From: Thecaphora thlaspeos
Taxonomy: Eukaryota; Basidiomycota; Ustilaginomycetes; Urocystidales; Glomosporiaceae
NCBI GenBank assembly: GCA_900291925.1
Contig: UWYS01000003.1
Location: forward strand, 124,001 to 188,000
Direction: 5' to 3'
Length of the DNA stretch: 64,000 nt
The notes under the pieces are model-generated. The model searched no databases and was not told the DNA's origin. It was given only the letters and a program-made list of their open reading frames with translations. A program made the position numbers and the translations under genes. Positions within the stretch are counted from its first letter, which is position 1. Each line of letters begins with the position of its first letter. This document shows, one piece after another, positions 43,551-52,982 of this stretch.

Positions 43551-44895
43551 ATGCCCGACGCCTCGATATACGATCCCAACTTCCCACAAGGGCTCCAGAT
43601 TCAGCCGAGCAGCAGCAAGAGGAGCAAGCGCTCCAGGAACGCCACGGCAAGCTCGAAAGCAGCAACGGCGGTGGCGGTGGCAGCAGCAATCGAAAGCTCG
43701 AGAAGTTGGGACGAGGACAACCAGGAAGACATAGAGGAATATGGAATCGCGGGGAGGATATGGTGGGTTCTGACGGAGCGGACAGACGGCTCTCGTCCCT
43801 TTTATCGTCGCCGAGGCGGCGCAACGTCATCCGCTTCGGCCGTCGTAGATGTCCCACTTGCTGACCCTCGACGCTGTCCTGCGCAACTCGATAACGCCAC
43901 ATAGGGAGGCAGCCTACTTGATGGCAGCCTACTTGCGGCCGGCTTGCAGCTCCGATCTAGAATTCGACCCTCCGTGCTCGGCATTCGCTGCGCGACGAAC
44001 ATCCTCTTCGAGCAGCCGCATCATCGCGGTGGAGCTCGGTTCGGGGGCTGGCTTTGGCGGGCTCCACTTTGCTGAGCAGCTACGTCGCCACCGTCTAATG
44101 TTGCAAGCGCACCCTCTGAGCTCAGCAGCGAGCCAACCCTCGGATGTCGTCATCCTCACCGACCTGCACAACGTCGTCTCGCTGATGGAGCGGAACGTCG
44201 GAATTGCTGGTCTGCTTCGGGCGTCGCCATCGTCCGCTCAACGATCTGGTGGAGATGCTCCGCCAGTGGACGTCCTCGTCCGACCGCTGGCCTGGGGTTT
44301 CCGACAGCACGCCGAACAGGTCTTGGTCGAGATGAAGGCAGCGCGAAAGATTACAGACGCCGAGGAACGAGGGATACCGACATCGGGTCACCCCTTGACG
44401 CACGTGTTTTGCTCGGACCTGGTGTACTTCCCCGAGCTCTTGCCGCCGCTGCTCCGATCGCTCATCGACCTCACAGATCTGTCGGCCGATCAGACGGCGA
44501 CGACGTCTAGGCTTGCATCGGGTCAAGGCACATCGCCAGAGGTCGTCATATCGTACAAGATCCGCTCCTTGATCAAAGAGCAGCCTTTCTGGTCAGCTTT
44601 TGGATCGTGGTTCGACTACCAGGCTGTAGACTGCCGCAGGAAGGCCCGTGGTGCGAAACGAGGTGAAGGAGAGTCAAGGGAAGAGAACGAGGACAAAGAA
44701 GTGGAGGGAGGCGGCGATTGGCATCGCTTCGGATCGCGCGCAAGCGACTTGATGGAACCGGTCGATGGTGACGTCACCGCCGACTCTGTGACCGTTGCTT
44801 TCGACAAAGCGGCTGACGGCGACGCCGATCCGGACGACGAGCTGTTCGTCTTTGTCGCCAAGCGCAGGCCGGAGACTGGGTTGCCGAGCGCCTAA
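43551..44895 (+). CDS. METTL21-type seven-beta-strand protein methyltransferase
   Basis: Exons 43551-43762 and 43905-44895 give 400 aa. A phase-2 intron of 142 bp with a GTGGGT donor and ATAG acceptor restores the family block EEYGIAGRIWEAAYLMAAYL (Trp codon TG + G). The SAM-binding motif I is VELGSGAGFGGLHFAEQL; the acidic end of the second strand is in VILTDLHNVV; the post-II motif DLVY in CSDLVYFPELLPPLLRSL matches the DxxY of lysine methyltransferase family 16. Characterised relatives methylate lysines of eEF1A, chaperones and similar proteins, so a cytosolic protein-lysine methyltransferase is likely (yeast EFM6/EFM7-like, exact orthology not settled). An acidic Lys/Glu-rich insertion lies near residues 310-345. 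The N-terminal 50 residues are Ser/Ala/Lys-rich. It shares its promoter with SEC8. Confidence 0.87.
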
Positions 44896-45119
44896 GGATG
44901 ATGCTGCGCTGATGCTGGGAAGGCGACTGCGGCAGCTTGAGAGAGGTGGGAACGACGCGCTTGAGGGGGCGACGGACCCAGAAGCGTCGCGGACGGAGGG
45001 GCTATGGCAGGTAGAAGATGGCGACGGCGGTCAAGACGTCTTTGAGTGGATCCTGCTCAGCGGAATGGGCTCCACTCTCTGAGAGGAGTGCGGCGACATG
45101 GCGGTGTACTAGAGAATCA

Positions 45120-46253
45120 TCAACGTTCGGCCGGTGCGCCGAGTGCAGCTTTCCAAATCGCCTCTTTCGTTGCATGGATGGACCTCACCAGCGAACGGTG
45201 GTCTTCGGCGAAGCCGTCCGCCTCAAGCTCGATCGGAGCGTCGAACTGATGCCTCTCGAATGGCACAGCGAATGCCGGGCGCGGTTTTGACCGTGTAGCG
45301 TGTCGAGAATAGGTGGACTCACGATCTTTAGCTTTGAGCTCGCGTGGCGGGTCGCTCGGCGCCCGGTCGTTGGCGCTGCCTGCTTGGTCGCAGTTCGACA
45401 CTGTTGTCAAGGACGATCCCCCTTTCTCTCCGCTGGGGGCCGTGGGACAGATGAGACGGCCGTCCGAATGGCCCGAAACGTCTACACCTGAGTCGTCGTG
45501 TCCTGCTTTTGCGCGTCCCGATTCAGCGTCGGCGTCAACGCTGTTGCCTTCGTCCGAGGAGCTTTGGCTCAAACAGGGCTTGCTAGTTTCGTTTTCGGGC
45601 GGTAGGCTCCACATCTCAGTGTCGTCAGGTCCGTCGAGCAGCTCAGCGTCTGGCGTCGACGCCGTCACCCCTGGATGGTCTCTGCATCGGCTTCTAGTGC
45701 CCTGTCTAAGATGAGCTCGGCTGGGTCGCTTAGCTTGAAGCTGCTTTCCCGGCTGCAGCCAATTCATCCTCAGGAGGACTTTAGCCCTATTGCGATCGTG
45801 AGCAGACATGCTGGTATGCTCGCGGGATCGGCAGCCCGCGGCGGAGCTGATCGTGCCGATGTCGAACGACTCTCTGAAGCCCTGCATCTCCTCCTCACTT
45901 CTTGTCGATGCAGCGAGAGCAGAACGGACGGCATGTCGTCCGGCCGGTGGCAAGGCTATGAGAAGCGAGGACCTTTGCGACTGTTGCCGCTGCTGCTGCT
46001 GCTGCGAATGGATGTCGGCGAGGGCGCTGCGAGTTTGCGCGCCAAAGTACCTCTGCAAGAGGCGGCGGTCTTGCTTTTCGCTCGGCAGGGACGCTTGGAA
46101 GGGAGTCCATCCCGTCGGGCCAGACTGTGCGGCTGCGACGTCATTGTCGTCGCTGTTGTTGTCACCAGCGCCCGGACGGCACGCCGCGAAAGCGTTGACG
46201 TGGGATCGCTTCCGGAGCACCAGAACCTTGCTGCCCATCCAGTTGACCGACAT
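45120..46253 (-). CDS. Hypothetical protein, 377 codons
   Basis: A single uninterrupted frame from ATG at 46253 to TGA at 45120-45122. I do not recognise it. It starts MSVNWMGSKVLVLRKRSHVN, has a Gln-rich patch (SQQQQQRQQSQ) near residue 85, a polar acidic middle and a C-terminal charged segment (AEDHRSLVRSIHATKEAIWK). No signal peptide or membrane segment is seen. Third-position GC is less pronounced than in neighbouring genes, so coding status is less sure. A GTGAGT inside the frame (about 45315) could mark an intron that would replace part of the last 65 codons. It is divergent from SCY1 across 545 bp. Confidence 0.45.
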   Translation of the reverse strand: MSVNWMGSKVLVLRKRSHVNAFAACRPGAGDNNSDDNDVAAAQSGPTGWTPFQASLPSEKQDRRLLQRYFGAQTRSALADIHSQQQQQRQQSQRSSLLIALPPAGRHAVRSALAASTRSEEEMQGFRESFDIGTISSAAGCRSREHTSMSAHDRNRAKVLLRMNWLQPGKQLQAKRPSRAHLRQGTRSRCRDHPGVTASTPDAELLDGPDDTEMWSLPPENETSKPCLSQSSSDEGNSVDADAESGRAKAGHDDSGVDVSGHSDGRLICPTAPSGEKGGSSLTTVSNCDQAGSANDRAPSDPPRELKAKDRESTYSRHATRSKPRPAFAVPFERHQFDAPIELEADGFAEDHRSLVRSIHATKEAIWKAALGAPAER

Positions 46254-46798
46254 TGTCGCTACAAAGGTGCCTTGTATTTTTTCCTGTAGTCGCGCAATGG
46301 ATGTACTTGCCTTCTATGCTTTGAACGAAGGAAGATTGGATCCACTGTGTGAGAGGGGTGTCGAGGGAATGCGTGGCGACTACGTAGAGAAGGATGAATG
46401 AAGGAAGAAAGCCGAGCGTGCGCTCACGCTTTGACGGACGTCGAGAGAGCTCCCGCTACACCTGGATCTCGGCGGGCAAGCTCCATCGATGTCGCTTCTC
46501 GATCGAGAGGCCAGCTCACGGCCTGGCTAACCGTCGATATATTGGTCACAGGTACGAGGGTAGGGAGTGGCACGGTGGACAAAGGGGCGGCCGCATTACC
46601 CAGAGCCCGATGCAAGCGGAGATCGGGTCCCCCTGCTGCTGGCACGGGGCAACGGGGAACGGACCCACACCGAGACCAACACCTTCCTCTGCACCTCCGC
46701 CCTCTCCCTCCTACCCTCACACCACCCCACACGTTACGCCACTTCTATCGACTCAGCGCCGCCATCACCACTATCGCCACGACCACCGGCCGCCAGAG
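46254..46798. promoter_or_regulatory. Divergent spacer with SCY1 promoter
   Basis: 545 bp between a probable minus-strand gene and SCY1. The SCY1 frame is open upstream to 46394, but that part lacks family similarity and is probably leader. The last 130 bp before the ATG are C-rich (CCTCCCTCC-like), consistent with a leader. Confidence 0.4.
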
Positions 46799-49522
46799 AT
46801 GGCCTCATTCCTGAGCCAGGCGTCGTCCTACTTTGGCCGGACCAACATCTCCGTCAACTACACCATCGACGAGTCCCAGACACCGGCACAGTGCGGGCTA
46901 TGGAAGATTTACAAGGCCTCGCGGAACGCATCGTCCAGCACGCCCTCTGCATCGGCGCCTGCAGGCAGGAGCACCGTTTCAGTATGGGCGCACACGCTCA
47001 ACACCCGCGGTCAGGCTAGGACGGCGGTACTGGAGCAGCTCAAGAAGGAAGCCTCCAGCCTGACGAGGCTCCGGCATCCCTGCATCCTCGAGGTCGTCGA
47101 GCCGCTCGAGGAATCGCGGAACGAGGTCACGTTCGCCACAGAGCAGGTCTTTGCCACCTTGCAAGAGGCCCTCGTCGCCGACCACCACGCCGACGTCCAG
47201 CTCGACGAGGTCGAGATCCAAAAGGGCCTGCTGCAGGTCTCGAGGGGGCTCGAGTTCCTCCACGGTAGCGCAAAGATGGTTCACCAGAACCTCACGCCCG
47301 AGTCGATCCTCATCAACGCAAAGGGCGACTGGAAGATCGCCGGCTTCTCTTTCCTCACGCCGCTGGCCGCTCCCGACGGAACGCCGACGCCCTGGTCCTT
47401 TCCGGACTACGACCCCTCGCTCCCGCCCGCCCTCAGCCGCAATTTTGACTACCTGGCGCCAGAGATCCTCGACGAGAAGCTGGGCCCTGAGAACGACATG
47501 TACTCGCTCGGCTGCATCGTTCATGCCGTGCACAACCGCGGATCACCGCCTTTCCGCAACCGCAACAACATGACCACACTGCGCACCAACGCCGACCAGC
47601 TCGCGACGATCGTAGGAAGCTCCGGCTGGCAGCGAATGGGGCGAGAGGTCGTCGACCTGCTTAGCAGCCTCCTTACCCGCTTCCCGGCCTCGAGGCTCGA
47701 CGCGCAGAGCTTCCAGCAGGCGGCCTACTTCAACGGCATCCTCGTCTCAACGCTCAAGTTCATGGAGCGCGAAAACTTCGCCGGCCGAACAAAGGAGGAG
47801 CGGATCCAGTATCTCAAGGGCCTACTGACGATCCTGCCTCAGTTCTCGGACCGCCTGCTGCGTCGCAAGGTGCTCCCCGCAGCTCTCGAGCTCATGTCGG
47901 ACCGCTCGCTGCTTCCCTTTATCTTGCCGAACGTCTTCTACATCTCCAAGAATCTCTCGTCGATCGAGTTCACCGGCTCGGTGCTGCCGAAGATCAAGCC
48001 GCTATTCCAGATCAAGGACCAAGAGGCTCACCACCTCTTACTCCTCGACCAGATCGAGCTGTTCGTCGCCAAGACCAGCCCGCCCGTCTTCCGCGAGGAG
48101 GTAACGCCGCTGCTCTACGCGGCGCTCGAGGCCGAAAATGTCATGGTCCAGGAAAAGGCGCTCAACACGGTTCCGCGACTCGCCGAGATCCTCGAGTACG
48201 CCCACGTCAAGGAGGTCCTCTTTCCCAAGCTGACAATCCTGTTCGCCAAGACCAAGGTGCTCAGCGTCAAGGTCAACACGCTCATCTGCTTCCACTCGCT
48301 CGTGTCAATCCTTGACAAGCACACGCTTACCGAGCGACTCGTCCCGATCCTTGCACGCATCAAGACGAAGGAACCCTCGGTCATGATCGCGACGCTCGCG
48401 GTCCACGAGGTCATGTCGAAAAAGGTCGACCGGGAGACGCTCGCGACGGCCATCATCCCGCAGCTGTGGGTGATGAGCATGTCGCCGCTGCTGAACGCGG
48501 ACCAATTTGCGCGCTTCGTCAAGGCGATCGAGGCGATGTCGGCCAAGGTGGTGACCGAGCACACGCAACACCTTCGCGAAGTCAAGACCGCCCAGGAGCA
48601 CACGGCGAGCTTCGTCGGGCGGCAGCAGTTTGGCGGCGGCGGCGGTCTCGAGGGAGGCGTCATCGGCATAGGCGCAGGCGGAGAGATCGATTTTGCGACG
48701 CTCGTCGGCAACGCCAAGACGGCAGGCGGAGCCAGCAAGGAGGTGTCCAGGGACACGGGAGCGGTGGATCCGTTCGGATTTGACGAGCCGTTCGGCCAGA
48801 GCGCTGTATCGACGCCAATTGGGGCCAGCACACCGGCGCTGACGCCCTCGCACACCGGCGGATCAGGTTTCCGGCCGTCGAAGCCCGCGCACAGCGCCTC
48901 GTCCGCCTCAATCAACCGAGAGGCCAGCACTAGCAGCAGCGGCATGAGAGCACTGCTGCCGTCCTTGGCACCACCACCTCAATCCTCGAGCCAGCCTGCG
49001 CTGTCGTCGAACCGGAGCTCGTCAAGCTCCATCGCCAGCAAGGCGGCCAGCGCCGGATGGAACGACATCCTCGAGCCAGCCTCCAGCTCGACGACAACGA
49101 AGATTACCCGCAGCATACCGCCGGCGTCGGCCACCTCGACCGCAAACGGCAGCGGCGGGCCAAACTACAACATCAGCCTACCGCCTGCCACTACCTGGTC
49201 CAGCAGCAGCACCTCCTCGACGATCCTCACGCCTACGTTCAGCCAGACGACGAAAGCGATCGAGCCGTCCAACGCTGTCTCGTCCGGACTCCTCGGCACG
49301 ATGGGCTCGAGCTTCGCGCCGTCGCTTTCGGCAACGGGCGGCGGCGGTGGAGCGTCACTGTCGGCTGCACCAGCACTGACGTCGGCGATGACAGCGGCGC
49401 CGCCAGGGTGGGGAGGGGCTGTCCTGCAGCCGACAACTAACAAGGGCGCCCACGCCAAGACGCGGACGAATGGAGCGGGCGGAGGGCAAGACGCCTGGAA
49501 GGACTTTGATCCGTTTGGCTAG
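46799..49522 (+). CDS. SCY1: SCY1/SCYL2-type pseudokinase, clathrin and tRNA-trafficking protein
   Basis: Intronless, 907 aa from ATG at 46799 (GAGATGGCCTCA). The family start MASFLSQASSYFGR is followed by a kinase-like fold whose catalytic motifs are lost: HRD is replaced in MVHQNLTPESILI, DFG is replaced in WKIAGFSFL, and no ATP-binding Lys is evident in the VSVWAHTLN strand. DYLAPEILDEKLGPENDMYSLG marks the C-lobe. Residues about 320-620 are HEAT-like helices (LLRRKVLPAALELMSDRSLL and onward). The last 290 residues are Ser/Thr/Ala-rich and end WKDFDPFG, a WxxF/DPF-type clathrin-adaptor motif. SCYL2/Scy1 proteins act at the trans-Golgi and endosomes; yeast Scy1 resembles Cex1, a tRNA export factor. 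Length fits (yeast 804 aa). The in-frame extension back to 46394 is rejected because it lacks similarity. Confidence 0.92.
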   Translation: MASFLSQASSYFGRTNISVNYTIDESQTPAQCGLWKIYKASRNASSSTPSASAPAGRSTVSVWAHTLNTRGQARTAVLEQLKKEASSLTRLRHPCILEVVEPLEESRNEVTFATEQVFATLQEALVADHHADVQLDEVEIQKGLLQVSRGLEFLHGSAKMVHQNLTPESILINAKGDWKIAGFSFLTPLAAPDGTPTPWSFPDYDPSLPPALSRNFDYLAPEILDEKLGPENDMYSLGCIVHAVHNRGSPPFRNRNNMTTLRTNADQLATIVGSSGWQRMGREVVDLLSSLLTRFPASRLDAQSFQQAAYFNGILVSTLKFMERENFAGRTKEERIQYLKGLLTILPQFSDRLLRRKVLPAALELMSDRSLLPFILPNVFYISKNLSSIEFTGSVLPKIKPLFQIKDQEAHHLLLLDQIELFVAKTSPPVFREEVTPLLYAALEAENVMVQEKALNTVPRLAEILEYAHVKEVLFPKLTILFAKTKVLSVKVNTLICFHSLVSILDKHTLTERLVPILARIKTKEPSVMIATLAVHEVMSKKVDRETLATAIIPQLWVMSMSPLLNADQFARFVKAIEAMSAKVVTEHTQHLREVKTAQEHTASFVGRQQFGGGGGLEGGVIGIGAGGEIDFATLVGNAKTAGGASKEVSRDTGAVDPFGFDEPFGQSAVSTPIGASTPALTPSHTGGSGFRPSKPAHSASSASINREASTSSSGMRALLPSLAPPPQSSSQPALSSNRSSSSSIASKAASAGWNDILEPASSSTTTKITRSIPPASATSTANGSGGPNYNISLPPATTWSSSSTSSTILTPTFSQTTKAIEPSNAVSSGLLGTMGSSFAPSLSATGGGGGASLSAAPALTSAMTAAPPGWGGAVLQPTTNKGAHAKTRTNGAGGGQDAWKDFDPFG

Positions 49523-52500
49523 GGTGCGCGAGCAAGACACCGCCGATCACATCTGTTGTTAGTCGCTGTCATCGTGGGCTAGGCGATGCAATGGAAGATA
49601 CCTCGGGCCATCGAGGCCTCCTTGCTTGTAAAACGTGGCTGTGCCTATGAGAAGCGGTGAATTGCAAGAAAGGGGACGATGGAGCGAGACGAGCTTATAT
49701 TCCGTCATTGTGGCAAACAGCATGTGTCTACACCTGCTCATATACCGAACCTAGGTCCCCACTGTCGATCCGGGTCGCTTTTTGCGTAGCAGGTTGTCGC
49801 GAGGTTATGAGCCCGAAATTGCCGAAGGATCCGACGGATACGGCCCCTGCAACGCGCCAGCGTCAGCGCACGTTCGATTCCACCTTTCCCCTCCCCTGAG
49901 CGTCCCAGGACACCGCGACGGGCAGCAGGGCCGACACGCAGACACCATACTACAGTTTATGAGACCTCCCCTGTCGAAGATAAGGACAGCACAAGAGTAC
50001 TCGGAGCTAAGCTCTCAGTTAGAGAGCTTGGGTTGAAGGGAAGTGTTGGAGACCTGGCTACGAACTGTCGACTCGGGTCCCTTTTTGCAAGGGAGGAGTT
50101 TGAGTACACCTCGCAGTGACGTGTGGATCTGGACCTGTGAACACTCGCCGAAGGCGAGTCCTATATACACGCCTCGCTCATCAGACAGCACAAGGGTCAT
50201 TGCCCTAGGCCACCAGCTCACCAGCTCACCAGCTTGGGCACAACCAGGGAGAAGCGCAGACCAGGATCACGGCGCTGGAACCACAAACGCTACAATATGG
50301 CAGACACAGTGCTTACCGAACTGTGCTAGCTGAGAAGCCGCGGGTCGCAAAGGCCCTCAGTGTCGACGACGATAGCGCGCCGCCACGCAAGCGCTTGAGG
50401 AGGGGCTCGAGCGACGCTCTCACAGAACCGTGTCCGTACAGGCCTACGCTTGCCTCAAGGATTGCCCAAGGAGGTTGTGCAGTCTGTGCAACAGAAAGGG
50501 CCCCTATGGCAGGGACTGCCCTGCAAAGAACGGTAACTAAAAGCACAGCGCGGATACTCTATGAGATCAGCTGTGGGGAGTGCGGCGGTCCGTCTTACAT
50601 ATTTTATTATTGACCGTTCAGCCTAGCGGTCATCGCTGCCTTCATCGACGCAATTGAGGGATTGCGATTGCCATTCTTATGTAGCTGTAGTTAAGTTCGC
50701 GCGGCCTTCTTTCGACCCCTTGCGATGCAACGCTCGAGCCCCTGTCCGTTGCCAAGCAGGAACAACCTTTCTGCCGCCGTCGCAAGCCGGCACTACACAC
50801 CACACCTAGTGGTCAGTACCTGCGTGCGAGGAACGAGGCATCAGGCCCAGGATGGAGTGCGAGCTTCGCATTGCCGACCGACAAAAGTACTCTGCAGTGA
50901 CCCGCCTTCTTCTTTTTGGATCGACGGCGACGACGAGGGCCTATATCGTGGTTAGAGTCCATATGAGGACGTCTGCAACGTCAAAGCGTTGACGTTGCGA
51001 TCGCACATCAGCGGACAACGTGGGTCGACGCCACGCCGGAGCTACGAAAGCCTAGCGATGCACCGATGATCAGCATGCTCTGTACATTGTACATCATGGT
51101 CTCTTAGCCGCCCCCCAGGATCCATGCGATGTGGTCCACCTTTAGCGGACGAACCTTGCGTATGTTCGTATCGGTACCTGCGGCCCCCGGCCTCTCATCG
51201 ACAATACGCTACACAACTGCGATGCCGTACATAATTACATGTCGCCATCTCATGGTTTACAATACCTAGGGGCTCGGACCCGATGTAAGTTACATAACTT
51301 GCGTGTTGCTTTCTCGGGCCGGTCGTTTTGTACATATGTAAGAAGGTCGGGAAGGACGAATACAATAAGATTGTGTTGAGGGAGGCTTTGCTTGGCTGCT
51401 GGCGGCGGCTGTAGAGATGCGCAAGTGGAAGCAGCCAAGAGGGCGGGGCGCAATATGTATGTAAGTCGCCCATGCATGGATTCTGGCCAGCGGTGCGTCC
51501 TGGAGGTGGCTCGCCGGCAAGAGACCGACCGTATGGCTGGATGTACAGTATGCTGTCTAGACGACGTCGGCGTGAGCGTTCCCTCGTTCGTCTCGACGGT
51601 GGCACTCGGTACGCACTGTGCTTAATCCCATCTAAGCAAAGGTCCATAATTACATATGTATGTACATCCACACTAGCTGGCGAGCCGTTCGGAGCCGGCG
51701 GGCCAGAGAAGACGGGGGCTGCGTAGGAAAGACGGACCACGCTGCCGCTCTGACCAATCTGATGCCGGTGTCCAGTGCGAGATCGGCGGAAGTCAGTGGC
51801 AAGGAGCATGAAGCTGTGCTCGAGTTGCAGCAGGCAGCGGGCTTGCGTGACGACGCTAGCCTTTGCTGCGTCCACACAGCCGGTTGGTGGCGAAGGTTGG
51901 CCGTTGCCCCGCACGGAGCCCTTCTGACGCTCTGGCGTCGTCTCGGTCTGTCTGCCTGTCCGCACCTGTACGTACCATCTTCTGCCTGGCCGGGCTCTCC
52001 CTCCGTCTGTCCAGCCCAGCTGGTGTCGCCTTTGTCGATATCGCTGGGACGACGAGCAAAGCACAGAGCAAGGCCCGTCCGCATGGTCGAGCGGCCAGAG
52101 GTCTACGGGTGCCAACGGTATGTGCATACATACAATGTAGTTGGCCAGCGTGGTCGGTACCGGCCGTAGCGAGATTGCATATGTGGACGCATGCTGAGGG
52201 CAGGGCAGACGATACCCTCGAATTCGACGCCGCCTAACCGGGCCAAGCCGAGGCAAGTGCAGCTCAATACATACATAATTAGTTAAGTTAAATGAAGAAA
52301 ATCGGCCGACGTTTGAATACAAAGGGCGCCGCGTTGTTCTGTTTTGTATTGATGCATTTCATTGAGTTGTCCATGAGCGCGGCAAGGGCGCAAGCATGAC
52401 AGACATCCTTCCTCCGCTGCCCTGCCTGCTGCTTGCCTGCTTGCCTGCTGCCTGCTGCCTGCTGCTCGCCCCCCTGCTTTGCGTGAGACCGTGGGTGCGC

Positions 52501-52982
52501 GCCCTCGCGCCACCCCTTTGATCGCCTTCCCTCGCCTTCCCTCGCCTTCCCCCCTGACCTGGCCTTCGCTTTCTTGCCTGCTCATCACCACCATCATCCT
52601 GCCTGTCAACGCCTCCCCCCTCTGTGTCTCCTGCCTTCGGTTGATCCGATCCTTCCCTCCCTCGGCTCCTCGTATATTAGGCGCTTGACTTCTGCCGTGC
52701 AGAGTTCCATCCTTTCCTTCTCCCTCATCAGCCACCAACACCTCCCTCTCCCTCCCTCCTACCCTCCCTTCCTCGCACCTCTCCCTGGCCTCCCTCTCGA
52801 CCGCCTCCCCTCTTCGAATCTACTTTGATAGGACACTCGTTGAGCTCCCCGGCATCGCTCCTTCTCAGTCTTTTCCCTCCTTGCAAGGTAGCATACACAT
52901 CGCCCACCGCGGCATAGCATCTGTCCAACATCAATAGAACCCCTTCCCTCCATCACCACCACTACTACCACAATCCATCGCC
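49523..52982. other. 3.5-kb gene-poor spacer
   Basis: No supported gene. From 49,560 to 51,300 base composition is more A/T than coding DNA and frames are short. From about 51,060 to 52,290 there are many TACATA/TATGTA words. A 375-codon minus-strand frame (52322-51195) covers this part, but its amino-acid composition is random and it has no domain. From about 52,430 to 52,980 the plus strand is strongly C/T-rich, including a 3 x 10-bp unit at 52522-52551, and is the probable promoter and long leader of the secreted Ser-rich protein gene. Confidence 0.45.
52522..52551 (+). repeat. 3 x 10-bp tandem repeat (TCGCCTTCCC)
   Basis: Three adjacent copies lie in the pyrimidine-rich leader region of the secreted Ser-rich protein gene. 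Simple tandem duplication. Confidence 0.75.

Noticed and set aside
46394..46798. Extending SCY1 upstream to the first in-frame start
   Set aside because: The extra 135 codons lack family similarity, while MASFLSQASSYFG at 46799 matches the family N terminus.
49865..49885. tRNA B-box-like word GTTCGATTC
   Set aside because: No matching A box, no cloverleaf arms and no flanking T-run could be found around it.
51195..52322. 375-codon minus-strand open frame in the gene-poor spacer
   Set aside because: Amino-acid composition is random, it starts inside A/T-rich spacer, and no motif, anchor or repeat is visible.
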